A stretch of DNA of 27,690 bases from Chitinophagaceae bacterium UBA2375 (GCA_002343985.1 DDTB01000033.1:41315-69004); one strand, 5' to 3'; positions 1 through 7,076 are shown, counted from the stretch's first letter. The notes: a model not told the origin generated them from the letters alone. Translations and numbers: made by a program.

Positions 1-40
1 CCGGCGGACAAGTCCTTCTCTTCGTCACAGACATTGAAAG

Positions 41-64
41 CCCGGAATTTTTCCGGGTTTTTTT
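41..64 (+). terminator. Rho-independent terminator, array copy 1
   Basis: Hairpin CCCGGAA-TTT-TTCCGGG (41-57) followed by seven T (58-64). It lies about 14 nt after a tRNA acceptor strand, as expected for a tRNA-gene terminator. Confidence 0.85.
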
Positions 65-67
65 GTG

Positions 68-153
68 TCGGGCTCATTACCGCCACGGCGGTCAAGTCCT
101 ATGCGGCGGACAGAAGTTCGATCCACCCCGGCGGACAAGTCCTTCTCTTCGCA
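68..153 (+). pseudogene. tRNA-Met 3' half, interrupted (copy 1)
   Basis: The 5' strand of the anticodon stem TCGGG (68-72) and the loop CTCATTA (73-79, CAT anticodon with one change from the other copies) are present. The 3' strand of the stem is replaced by a GC-rich insertion starting with the hairpin ACCGCC-AC-GGCGGT (79-92). A second insertion splits the T arm after TTCGATCC. The acceptor 3' strand CTTCGCA is at 147-153. It cannot fold as a tRNA. Confidence 0.75.
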
Positions 154-167
154 ACAGATATTGAAAG

Positions 168-190
168 CCCGGAATTTTTCCGGGTTTTTT
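168..190 (+). terminator. Rho-independent terminator, array copy 2
   Basis: Hairpin CCCGGAA-TTT-TTCCGGG (168-184) followed by six T (185-190). Same design as copy 1. Confidence 0.85.
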
Positions 191-193
191 GTG

Positions 194-279
194 TCGGGCT
201 CATAACCGCCACGGCGGTCAAGTCCTATGCAGCGGACAGAAGTTCGATCCACCCCGGCGGACAAGTCCTTCTCTTCGCA
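194..279 (+). pseudogene. tRNA-Met 3' half, interrupted (copy 2)
   Basis: TCGGG (194-198) and CTCATAA (199-205) give the anticodon arm 5' side and loop. The same two insertions as in copy 1 break the anticodon stem and the T arm. The T-stem 3' strand CTTCT is at 268-272 and the acceptor strand CTTCGCA at 273-279. No 5' half is present. Confidence 0.75.
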
Positions 280-294
280 ACAGACATTGAAAGC

Positions 295-316
295 CCGGAA
301 TTTTTCCGGTTTTTTT
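295..316 (+). terminator. Rho-independent terminator, array copy 3
   Basis: Hairpin CCGGAA-TTT-TTCCGG (295-309) followed by seven T. The stem has lost one G-C pair compared with copies 1 and 2. Confidence 0.8.
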
Positions 317-319
317 GTG

Positions 320-366
320 TCGGGCTCATAACCCGAAGGTCAGAAGTTCGATCCTTCTCTTCGCAA
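320..366 (+). pseudogene. tRNA-Met(CAT) 3' half, uninterrupted
   Basis: This copy folds cleanly as the 3' half of a tRNA. The anticodon stem is TCGGG/CCCGA (320-324 and 332-336) around loop CTCATAA (325-331, anticodon CAT). The variable region AGGTC is at 337-341. The T arm is AGAAG-TTCGATC-CTTCT (342-358), followed by acceptor 3' strand CTTCGCA (359-365) and a discriminator A (366); CCA is not encoded. The sequence just upstream is a terminator, not a D arm, so this is a half gene. Elongator Met is the likeliest identity; an Ile2-type CAT tRNA cannot be excluded without the 5' half. Confidence 0.8.
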
Positions 367-380
367 CAGAGATTGAAAGC

Positions 381-403
381 CCGGAATTTTTCCGGTTTTT
401 TTT
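381..403 (+). terminator. Rho-independent terminator, array copy 4
   Basis: Hairpin CCGGAA-TTT-TTCCGG (381-395) followed by eight T (396-403). It closes the recognisable array. Confidence 0.8.
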
Positions 404-501
404 GTATCGGGTTAAGTGACAAGGCGCGCAATTCGATTGGGTCCTCCACGTATTTAGCCCGGTGATGTTAGTACTTCTTGCCGAATTATTTAACATTCTA
501 A

Positions 502-533
502 TTGAACATTATACCGATAAGACCGTAACTTTC
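502..533 (+). promoter_or_regulatory. Bacteroidota-type promoter (weak match)
   Basis: TTG at 502-504, a 21-nt spacer and TAACTTTC at 526-533, a 7/8 match to TAnnTTTG. It lies 30 nt upstream of the ATG at 564. Confidence 0.4.
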
Positions 534-563
534 CGCCAATCTTGAACAGCAATAAACCTACTT

Positions 564-998
564 ATGGCAACTAAAAAATTATTGACAGCAGTTTTTGCAT
601 TATCCATTGTATTCAGCGCCTGTAAAAAGGACGACGACGCACCCACATGCGCGCTCAATGCAACCAATATCGTGGGCACATATAAAATTTCAAAAGTGGA
701 AACCATTGCCGGTGGAACAACCATTGACGTTACCGCGTCTTTCCTGGATAACTGCACAGCCAGTGGTTTGTATAAACTCAATAGCGACAACACGCTTCAG
801 TACACCGAGTTGCCCAGTTGCAGCGGAAACGGCACAGGTACCTGGAACCTGACAGACGGAAAACTTAGTGTCATCCAAACCGGAGGCGGTTTTGAACTGG
901 TAAACGCCACTGTGGTTGATTTCAACTGCTCCGGTATGTCGGTTGATATCGTGTCAACCCCCGGCAGCAGCATCCGTTTTTCTTTTGCACGGCAATAA
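564..998 (+). CDS. Lipocalin-like surface lipoprotein
   Basis: Protein of 144 residues with a type II signal peptide: lysines at 4-5, a hydrophobic stretch, and lipobox FSAC with the lipid-carrying Cys at residue 20. The next residues KKDDD resemble the charged lipoprotein export signal known from Bacteroidota, which would place it on the outer face of the outer membrane; that location is inference. The mature part has the look of a lipocalin-like beta-barrel domain: a GTYKI strand near 38, an N-C-x-A segment, an L-N-S-D-N-T strand and a later G-T-W-N-L strand, with four to five cysteines that could form disulfides. It is a paralog of the next gene, with the same order of motifs and the same ending (S-F-x-F-x-R-Q). 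No ligand can be predicted. Confidence 0.8.
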   Translation: MATKKLLTAVFALSIVFSACKKDDDAPTCALNATNIVGTYKISKVETIAGGTTIDVTASFLDNCTASGLYKLNSDNTLQYTELPSCSGNGTGTWNLTDGKLSVIQTGGGFELVNATVVDFNCSGMSVDIVSTPGSSIRFSFARQ

Positions 999-1063
999 AA
1001 CATGATGAATGTCTTGTTTCCAATGTTTAACATTGTGTAACATTGCAGCATAAATCAATCAAC

Positions 1064-1507
1064 ATGAAAAAGATCATTTTCTCAGCGCTGGTGTTGGTCA
1101 TTGCCGCAACCAGTTGCAAAAAAGACAAAGACGAAGAATGTACGCTGAGTGCAGCCAGCATCCAGGGTACTTTCAAACTCAGTTCCGTGAAATACAAGGC
1201 CAGTGCCAGCGTTCCTGAAATTGAAGTTTTGACCAATGATTTGTTTTTTGAACCCTGCGAGCGTGATGACACTTACACCCTCGGCAGCGGAAACGTGTTT
1301 TCGTACAATGACGCAGGTACCAGTTGCACACCCAGTGGTTCTTATTCCGGAACCTGGGGTTTAACCGGCAGTTCACTGACCATTAACGATGGCTTTGATA
1401 CATTCACCCTGAATGTGTCTTCGTTTGCATGTGGCAGCATGACGGCGACAGCGTCTGATTTTGACGTGACCGGAGACCAAATCTCTTTTGTCTTTACCCG
1501 TCAGTAA
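1064..1507 (+). CDS. Lipocalin-like surface lipoprotein (paralog)
   Basis: Protein of 147 residues starting at ATG 1064. An in-frame TTG at 1043 would add seven residues before the signal peptide and falls inside a possible -7 element (TAACATTG, 1038-1045), so I prefer the ATG. The signal peptide ends in lipobox ATSC with Cys18, followed by KKDKDEE, a charged surface-export signal like that of the neighbour. The mature protein shares the neighbour's plan: C-T-L-S-A-A-S-I-Q-G-T-F-K-L, a cysteine before an acidic turn, C-x-P-S-G with a G-T-W-G-L strand, a cysteine near the end, and a final F-V-F-T-R-Q. The two genes are a tandem duplication that has diverged. A strong terminator follows. Confidence 0.8.
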   Translation: MKKIIFSALVLVIAATSCKKDKDEECTLSAASIQGTFKLSSVKYKASASVPEIEVLTNDLFFEPCERDDTYTLGSGNVFSYNDAGTSCTPSGSYSGTWGLTGSSLTINDGFDTFTLNVSSFACGSMTATASDFDVTGDQISFVFTRQ

Positions 1508-1529
1508 GCTGTTTTTTCTCAAAAATTTG

Positions 1530-1556
1530 GGCCGGGCTTTGTTCCGGCCTTTTTTT
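1530..1556 (+). terminator. Rho-independent terminator
   Basis: GGCCGG (1530-1535), loop GCTTTGTT, CCGGCC (1544-1549), then seven T. It ends the lipoprotein pair and separates it from era. Confidence 0.85.
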
Positions 1557-1622
1557 ATGTATATAAATCGCTCGTTATCAATGGTATTATAGGTTTGGAA
1601 AGGGTTTATCGGTGAAATGGGG

Positions 1623-1630
1623 TACCTTTG
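1623..1630 (+). promoter_or_regulatory. -7 element TAnnTTTG for era
   Basis: TACCTTTG is a perfect match to the Bacteroidota -7 consensus, 37 nt before the era ATG. The closest upstream TTTG (1594-1597) is about 25 nt away, longer than usual, so the -33 element is uncertain. Confidence 0.65.
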
Positions 1631-1667
1631 CAGCCCGAACCCGGCTTTTTAGGGACGGTCATTCAGC

Positions 1668-2537
1668 ATGAAAGCAGGATTCGTGAACATATTTGGCAAG
1701 CCCAACGCGGGAAAAAGCACTTTGCTGAACGCCCTGATAGGCGAAAAAATGGCCATTGTGTCTCCCAAAGTACAAACCACCAGGCACCGCATTAAAGCCA
1801 TCCTGAACGAACCCGGATACCAGATCATCTTTTCCGACACCCCGGGCATCATCGAGCCCAAATATAAGTTGCACGAAAAGATGATGCAGGCGGTGAGGAG
1901 CAGCCTCGAAGACGCGGACCTCGCCTTATTGCTGGTGGATGCCCGAGAACCGGTAGGTGAAAGCCATGAGATATTTCAATCCCTCCGACTGAAAGCGCCG
2001 GCGATTTTGGTGCTGAATAAAACCGATCTCCTGAAAAAACCGGCGGAACTCGATGCGCTGATCGCCTTTTACAAGTCCCAGCCATATGTAAAAGATGTCA
2101 TTGGCATTTCAGCCCTCGAGAAAAAAGGTCTGGAAACGCTCCTGGAGAAAATACTCACGTATTTACCCGAGGGGGAACCTTTTTACCAGGGCGATGACCT
2201 GAGCGACCTGCCGATGAAATTTTTTGTGGGTGAGATCATCCGCGAAAAAATATTTCAGTTGTTCCAGGAAGAATTGCCCTACCATACCACGGTGCTGGTG
2301 CAGGCGTTCAAGGAAAAATCGACACTCGTCAAAATATCCGCGGATATTATTGTACAGCGTGAAACACAAAAAGGGATCATCCTCGGTGAAGGCGGAAAAA
2401 TGATCCGGCAGTTGGGGACGCTGGCCAGGCAGGACATTGAGGCTTTCATCGGACAAAAAGTATTTTTGGAATTATTTGTAAAAGTCAGGCCCAAATGGCG
2501 CGATAATGACCTGTATTTAAGGGAATACGGGTACTGA
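1668..2537 (+). CDS. era: GTPase Era, 16S rRNA maturation factor
   Basis: Protein of 289 residues, close to the family norm of about 300. Era binds the 3' end of 16S rRNA and helps assemble the 30S subunit. The N-terminal GTPase domain shows G1 GKPNAGKST (10-18), the switch-I threonines near 37-38, G3 DTPG (57-60), G4 NKTD (117-120) and G5 SAL (148-150). The C-terminal KH RNA-binding domain has the signature G-E-G-G (240-243) in the segment I-L-G-E-G-G-K-M-I and ends with K-V-R-P-K-W-R-D-N. The gene has its own upstream promoter element and lies 55 bp before der, a related GTPase, so the two are probably co-expressed. Confidence 0.97.
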   Translation: MKAGFVNIFGKPNAGKSTLLNALIGEKMAIVSPKVQTTRHRIKAILNEPGYQIIFSDTPGIIEPKYKLHEKMMQAVRSSLEDADLALLLVDAREPVGESHEIFQSLRLKAPAILVLNKTDLLKKPAELDALIAFYKSQPYVKDVIGISALEKKGLETLLEKILTYLPEGEPFYQGDDLSDLPMKFFVGEIIREKIFQLFQEELPYHTTVLVQAFKEKSTLVKISADIIVQRETQKGIILGEGGKMIRQLGTLARQDIEAFIGQKVFLELFVKVRPKWRDNDLYLREYGY

Positions 2538-2592
2538 CGAATTCGTTTATGCATGACCGGTAGTTTAACCACCCGGTGATTAATTTTTAGTT

Positions 2593-3906
2593 ATGAGTTT
2601 TACGGTAGCCATTACTGGCAGGCCCAATGTGGGTAAAAGCACTTTTTTCAATCGCTTGCTCGAACAGCGCAAAGCCATTGTGGATGACCAAAGCGGCGTC
2701 ACGCGCGACAGGCAATATGGCGAAGCAGAATGGATTGGAAAGAAATTTAATGTCATTGATACCGGCGGTTTCGTTGCCGGCAGTGAAGATATTTTTGAAA
2801 GGGAAATCCGCAAGCAGGTACTATTAGCGCTGGATGAAGCCAATATCGTGTTGTTCATGGTGGATGCCAGTACGGGCATCACCAACCTCGACGAAGCCAT
2901 GGCCGATGTGTTAAGGCGCAGCGCCAAGCCGGTGTACCTCGTGGTGAATAAAGTAGACAATCATAGCCGTTTGATGGAAGCCAGTGAATTTTACAGCCTC
3001 GGTTTTGAGCATATTTTCTTTTTATCATCCATCAGCGGGAGCGGCACCGGTGAACTGCTCGATGCCATCGCTGAGCAAATCCCGGACCAACCGGAGCAGG
3101 AAGCAGGAGAAAACCAATTGCCAAAATTTGCCATCATTGGTCAACCCAACGTGGGTAAATCATCTTTGCTGAACGCGCTGATCGGGCAGGAGCGCACCAT
3201 TGTGAGCGATATCGCCGGTACCACCCGGGATACCATTCATACCCATTACAACCTTTTCAATAAAGAATTCATCCTCATCGATACCGCCGGTATCAGGCGG
3301 AAAGCCAAAGTACACGAAGACCTGGAATTTTATTCCGTGATCCGTGCCATCAAGGCTATGGATGAAGCAGACGTATGTTTATTGTTGATAGATGCCGCAA
3401 AAGGCCTCACTGCCCAGGATCTGGCTATTTATTCATTGGCTGAAAAGAAGGGCAAAGGCATTGTGTTGCTGGTGAATAAGTGGGACCTGGTGGAAGATAA
3501 GAAGACGAACAGCGCCCGTGATTATGAGAATGAATTGAAGAAAAGGCTGGCGCCATTCAATGATGTACCCGTCGTCTTTATTTCCGTTTTGGAAAAGCAA
3601 CGCATATTTAAATGTATTGAAGTGGCCCTTGAGGTATATGAAAACAGGAGCCGAAAAATCGCGACTTCAAAATTGAATGATGTGATGCTGAAGGCAGTGG
3701 AAGCATTTCACCCCCCGGTAGTAAGGGGTAATGCAGTGAAAATCAAGTATGTAACACAATTGCCCACCGCAGTACCCAGTTTTGCTTTTTTTGCCAATTA
3801 CCCGGATGATATTAAAACGCCTTATCGTAATTACCTGGAAAATAAGCTCAGGGAGCAATTCAATTTCAAAGGTGTGCCGGTACGATTGTTCTTCAGGAAA
3901 AAATAA
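2593..3906 (+). CDS. der: GTPase Der (EngA), 50S assembly factor
   Basis: Protein of 437 residues with the two tandem GTPase domains unique to Der, which acts in late 50S ribosomal subunit assembly. Domain 1 has GRPNVGKST (9-17), DTGG (56-59) and NKVD (119-122). Domain 2 has GQPNVGKSS (183-191), DTAG (230-233) and NKWD (295-298). The C-terminal KH-like domain runs from about 350 to the end, with the typical P-P-V-x-R-G-N-A-V-K-I-K-Y segment and the closing F-K-G-V-P-V-R-L-F-F-R. The second G5 motif reads I-S-V-L-E rather than the more usual S-A. The gene sits 55 bp after era on the same strand. Confidence 0.97.
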   Translation: MSFTVAITGRPNVGKSTFFNRLLEQRKAIVDDQSGVTRDRQYGEAEWIGKKFNVIDTGGFVAGSEDIFEREIRKQVLLALDEANIVLFMVDASTGITNLDEAMADVLRRSAKPVYLVVNKVDNHSRLMEASEFYSLGFEHIFFLSSISGSGTGELLDAIAEQIPDQPEQEAGENQLPKFAIIGQPNVGKSSLLNALIGQERTIVSDIAGTTRDTIHTHYNLFNKEFILIDTAGIRRKAKVHEDLEFYSVIRAIKAMDEADVCLLLIDAAKGLTAQDLAIYSLAEKKGKGIVLLVNKWDLVEDKKTNSARDYENELKKRLAPFNDVPVVFISVLEKQRIFKCIEVALEVYENRSRKIATSKLNDVMLKAVEAFHPPVVRGNAVKIKYVTQLPTAVPSFAFFANYPDDIKTPYRNYLENKLREQFNFKGVPVRLFFRKK

Positions 3907-3940
3907 CCAAATGGGTTTATACCTTTTTTTCTTAAAAAAC

Positions 3941-3971
3941 TTGTATAAAAGAAAAAAAGAATATAGCTTTG
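3941..3971 (+). promoter_or_regulatory. Bacteroidota-type promoter
   Basis: TTG (3941-3943), a 20-nt spacer and TAGCTTTG (3964-3971), a full match to TAnnTTTG. It predicts a leader of about 30 nt for the ATG at 4005 and is one of the best promoter matches in the window. Confidence 0.75.
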
Positions 3972-4004
3972 CGCCGGATTAAAAAACCATTAAAAAAATA
4001 AACA

Positions 4005-4301
4005 ATGAAAAAAATCTTCGCAATCATCGCCCTGGCTGGTTTCATGGCTTCATGCGGCGACGCCAAAAAAGAAGAAACAACTGAAACTCCTGCTGCTGAA
4101 ACTCCTGCAACAGAAACTCCTGCTGCTGATGCCAACACCATGAGCAACATGGCTGACAGCGCCAGCAAAATGATGGGCAATGCTGCTGACACAGCTAACA
4201 AAATGCTGAACAACGCTGCTGATGCCGCTGGTAAAGCTGCTGAGAAAGTAGAAAAAGCTGCTGAAAAAGTAGAGAAAGCCGCTGAAAAAGTAGCACACTA
4301 A
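4005..4301 (+). CDS. Small Ala/Lys/Glu-rich lipoprotein
   Basis: Protein of 98 residues with a type II signal peptide (lipobox MASC, Cys17). After a short charged stretch comes a Thr/Pro linker with three copies of E-T-P-A, then a long predicted amphipathic helix. The helix begins with three 11-residue repeats: MADSASKMMGN, AADTANKMLNN and AADAAGKAAEK. It then switches to 7-residue repeats of the form K-A-A-E-K-V-E. The 11-residue pattern resembles LEA/apolipoprotein-type helices and the 7-residue pattern a coiled coil. It is likely a periplasmic or envelope-anchored helical protein; no enzymatic residues are seen. It has its own promoter and terminator and so is a single-gene unit. Confidence 0.8.
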   Translation: MKKIFAIIALAGFMASCGDAKKEETTETPAAETPATETPAADANTMSNMADSASKMMGNAADTANKMLNNAADAAGKAAEKVEKAAEKVEKAAEKVAH

Positions 4302-4324
4302 TATCTTCAATATTTTGAATAAGA

Positions 4325-4349
4325 AAGCTTCCCAATGGGAGGCTTTTTT
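4325..4349 (+). terminator. Rho-independent terminator
   Basis: Nine-bp stem AAGCTTCCC/GGGAGGCTT (one T-G wobble) with loop AAT, followed by a T-run, 24 bp after the small lipoprotein gene. Confidence 0.8.
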
Positions 4350-4376
4350 ATTTTACATCATATTGGATCAAACAGA

Positions 4377-4405
4377 TTGATTGCTTAAATTGTATTGTAT
4401 TTTTG
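4377..4405 (+). promoter_or_regulatory. Bacteroidota-type promoter
   Basis: TTG (4377-4379), an 18-nt spacer and TATTTTTG (4398-4405), a full match to TAnnTTTG. It predicts transcription starting near 4409, which rules out translation from the upstream in-frame TTG at 4395 and supports the ATG at 4434. Confidence 0.75.
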
Positions 4406-4433
4406 CAGTCTTCACTTACTAAATTTTCACCTC

Positions 4434-7058
4434 ATGATAAACCGTTTACTCCTGGTATTTTTTATTTGCTTATCTACTGTTACAGGCTATTCCCAAATCA
4501 GTTCCACCGCTTCCGGTGGCAACTGGAGCGACCCCGCGACATGGGTAGGCGCTATTGTACCGGGCCTGACTGACCCGGTAACCATTGTTGATGGCGCTAC
4601 GGTTACGATTGATGTGAATGCAGAGGCGCTTAGTCTTACAGTTGGACAGGCTACCGGTGCCAGCCTGCTGTTTCAGCCCGCAGGCGCTGTGACCCTCACG
4701 GTTAATACAAACCTCTCTATTCAGCCCGGATCCGTCATGGCAACGGCTTCAAGCGGCAACGAAACCGGGCATATTGTCAGCATTGGCGGTAACCTGGTTA
4801 ATGAAGGGACACTTGACCTGAGCACCAATAACAACCTCGCATCAGCATTACTATTGTTTACCGGTTCAGCAAACGCTCAGTTTACAGGAAATGGCCCTGT
4901 TACGGATATTGCTTTGCTGACGATTGATAAGGGAAACAGCGCTTCATCCATCCTCGAAGTAAACCCTGCCGCATTCAGTTTCGGGGGTTCGATCAATACG
5001 CCGGCAACTACCCCCGGTTACCTGAGCATCATCAATGGCATGATAAAAATTGCCGGGACATTCACCATGAGCAACGGTTTATTCACCGGCACTACCAACT
5101 ATACCATTCCGCCTACAGGCGGTTTATGGCTTGCTAACCCCAATTACACCGTATTAGGACGAAACGGCACCGCTTATAACGAAGGCACCCTGATCATGGA
5201 TGCCGGCGTGCTGAATGTTGGTAACAGCACCGGCAACAGGCTGGGCTATATCGCCGGTTCCGTGGTAACCATCAACGGGGGCGAGATCAATGTGGCGAGC
5301 CGGTTTACGGCCACCACAACGTTTGGACTTACCTACACGCAAACAGGCGGGACCATCACGCTGAACACCGTAGAAAACCCACGTGAGTTGTTCGCGAGTT
5401 TTGATATCAGGCCGATTGATAACTCCAGCTTTACCATGAGCGGGGGTAAAATTGTATTGCAGAATGCCAATATCAGCGGACAAGGCCCCCGTGACTATAA
5501 TGTAGTCGCGCAGAATATGAATATCACCGGCGGTACCCTGCAAATTGGAAATGCAGCCACCACAGGAAGCCGTACTTATTTCATCCAGGGCTTCGCGCCG
5601 AATATTGAAATGGGCACTGAAGGCGGCCCGGTGAATATATATTTATTGAATAACACAACGGTTTTGGATACGAGGATCGGTACCGGTTCGGTATTGCACC
5701 TGAACGATAATGATGCTACCGGTTACGCATATACGCAAAAAGGCGCTTTGCTGCAAAACGACGGAACCATTGACGGCAGCTTTGCCGGATCATCTGTTGT
5801 ATTCTCCGGTGAATTATCGCTGTCACAGGAATATGCCGGAACAGGTATGATTATGAATCCCCTGAGCTCCCTTCAGTTTAACAATTTGCTTCCTGTTAGC
5901 TTTAACAACAGTGTTGCCCAGGACATCGTAGTATCGTCGTTAAGCATGACTGCCGGCGATGTTAATAACGGAAGCAATGTGCTCGTATTAGGCAGTTCGG
6001 CATCATCTACCGGAACCCTCAATTATACCAGTGGCCGCATCACAGGGGCTTTCCGTCGCTGGGTCAGCAACAGCGCCGCTTCCTGGAATTTCCCCATTGG
6101 TGTGGCCGGACTTACCCGTTTGGCCACTATTGATTTCACAGCCGCGCCTTCCGGTGGCAGCATCACGGCCAGCTTCATTTCGCAGCCGGGTGGTTTTAAT
6201 GGTTTGCCATTAACAGAAGGTTTGAATACCATTTTAAATACATCATCGGATGGTTTCTGGAGGATGATTGCAGGAGATGGTTTGACAGGCGGATCATACA
6301 CCGGAACATTTGAAGCCAATGGTTTCAGTACAATCACCGATTTCAGCAGGCTGGTTTTGGTGAAGCGGGATGATGAATCATCACCCTGGGTGTTAAACGG
6401 AACGCCGGTAGCCACTACGGGTTCAAACGCGTTGGCTGTTTTATCGCGCACGGGCATGACGGGACTTTCGGCAGACTTTGCACCGGGTGGCGACCTGATC
6501 GCGCTTCCCGTAACCATCGAATACCTGCGGGGTAAGAACCAGGGCGATGCGCATTGGTTGCAATGGAAAGTAAGTTGCACACAAACCCCTGGTGTGCGCA
6601 TGGCCCTGCAACACAGTACCGACGCGCGCACATTCAAAAATATATATGATATTTACGCAACAGCCGCCGAGTGTAACCAGCCTTTTGAAACCATCAACCG
6701 CAGCACCGCACCGGGATTGAATTATTACAGGGTGCGTACGGAAGATGCGGATGGAAAAGTTTTGTTCAGTTCCATTGTTGCATTAACAGGATCTAAGAAC
6801 GGTTTCATGATCACCGGCGTGCAACCCAACCCCGCACCAGCCAATGCCATTCTGCAGGTGGCTGCATCTGAAGCTGGTAATATGCAGATTTTGATTACAG
6901 ATAAATTGGGAAGGGTGATGAGCCGCAGAACCGTACAATTGATACCGGGCTATAACCCGGTGAACCTTCCGGTTGATAAACTGGCGCCCGGCTCATACCA
7001 GGTTACCGGTATCACGGAAACGGGTAGACGCGAAACCGTCATCTTCATCAAACAATAA
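4434..7058 (+). CDS. T9SS-secreted beta-rich surface protein
   Basis: Protein of 874 residues from ATG 4434; an in-frame TTG at 4395 lies inside the promoter and is rejected. A Sec signal peptide covers about the first 21 residues, ending T-G-Y-S-Q. The mature protein opens with G-G-N-W-S-D-P-A-T-W, the start typical of Bacteroidota surface proteins with G8-like beta-helix modules, and continues with many short Gly/Thr/Asn-rich strands (T-M-S-G-G, I-T-G-G-T-L patterns) suggesting a right-handed beta-helix up to about residue 570. The last 85 or so residues (from I-T-G-V-Q-P-N-P to V-I-F-I-K-Q) form a type A T9SS sorting domain. So the protein crosses the outer membrane by type IX secretion and is attached or released outside. 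No catalytic motif is evident; adhesion is a guess. A terminator follows. Confidence 0.85.
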   Translation: MINRLLLVFFICLSTVTGYSQISSTASGGNWSDPATWVGAIVPGLTDPVTIVDGATVTIDVNAEALSLTVGQATGASLLFQPAGAVTLTVNTNLSIQPGSVMATASSGNETGHIVSIGGNLVNEGTLDLSTNNNLASALLLFTGSANAQFTGNGPVTDIALLTIDKGNSASSILEVNPAAFSFGGSINTPATTPGYLSIINGMIKIAGTFTMSNGLFTGTTNYTIPPTGGLWLANPNYTVLGRNGTAYNEGTLIMDAGVLNVGNSTGNRLGYIAGSVVTINGGEINVASRFTATTTFGLTYTQTGGTITLNTVENPRELFASFDIRPIDNSSFTMSGGKIVLQNANISGQGPRDYNVVAQNMNITGGTLQIGNAATTGSRTYFIQGFAPNIEMGTEGGPVNIYLLNNTTVLDTRIGTGSVLHLNDNDATGYAYTQKGALLQNDGTIDGSFAGSSVVFSGELSLSQEYAGTGMIMNPLSSLQFNNLLPVSFNNSVAQDIVVSSLSMTAGDVNNGSNVLVLGSSASSTGTLNYTSGRITGAFRRWVSNSAASWNFPIGVAGLTRLATIDFTAAPSGGSITASFISQPGGFNGLPLTEGLNTILNTSSDGFWRMIAGDGLTGGSYTGTFEANGFSTITDFSRLVLVKRDDESSPWVLNGTPVATTGSNALAVLSRTGMTGLSADFAPGGDLIALPVTIEYLRGKNQGDAHWLQWKVSCTQTPGVRMALQHSTDARTFKNIYDIYATAAECNQPFETINRSTAPGLNYYRVRTEDADGKVLFSSIVALTGSKNGFMITGVQPNPAPANAILQVAASEAGNMQILITDKLGRVMSRRTVQLIPGYNPVNLPVDKLAPGSYQVTGITETGRRETVIFIKQ

Positions 7059-7076
7059 TCAATCAACTGAAATACG

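Larger units (their letters stand above)
2..268 (+). repeat. Short GC-rich repeat CGGCGGWCAAGTCC (5 copies)
   Basis: A 14-nt motif occurs at 2-15, 86-99, 129-142, 212-225 and 255-268. The W position is A in the copies splitting the T arm (2-15, 129-142, 255-268) and T in the copies splitting the anticodon stem (86-99, 212-225). The T-form copies are preceded by a perfect 6-bp hairpin ACCGCC-AC-GGCGGT (79-92 and 205-218). Compared with the uninterrupted half at 320-366, the motif is extra sequence, so it looks inserted into the tRNA halves before the unit was duplicated. Confidence 0.7.
1..403 (+). repeat. Tandem array of tRNA-Met 3' halves with terminators
   Basis: Units of about 126-127 bp begin at 1, 128 and 254; the later copies are shorter. 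Each unit holds the 3' part of a tRNA (anticodon arm, T arm, 3' acceptor strand), a spacer of the form acagacattgaaag, then a Rho-independent terminator, and runs directly into the next anticodon arm. Units 1 and 2 are nearly identical; the copy ending near 365 lacks the GC-rich insertions found in the first two. No 5' tRNA half (acceptor 5' strand TGCGAAG or a D arm) occurs anywhere in the stretch, so none of these is a complete tRNA gene. The array is open at the left edge, so an intact tRNA gene may lie just upstream. A long open frame runs through the repeats, but its protein is only the translated repeat and I do not call it a gene. Confidence 0.85.

Noticed and set aside
1..403. CRISPR array
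   Set aside because: Units are about 127 bp with no unique spacers; the repeated part is tRNA-half plus terminator, and no cas gene is present.
34..465. A 143-codon plus-strand open frame across the repeat array
   Set aside because: It is created by the repeat length being near a multiple of three; it reads through tRNA-derived sequence and terminators, and the protein is a translated repeat.
404..480. A further, decayed tRNA-like copy after the last terminator
   Set aside because: TATCGGGTTA and AATTCGAT recall the anticodon stem and T loop, but no stems pair, so similarity is too weak to claim.
2556..2577. Hairpin ACCGG...CCGGT between era and der
   Set aside because: No T-run follows, and a 12-nt loop with a 5-bp stem is weak; not a terminator.
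6023..6637. 204-codon minus-strand open frame inside the T9SS gene
   Set aside because: It lies wholly antisense to a well-supported secreted protein and shows no recognisable domain; a shadow frame.
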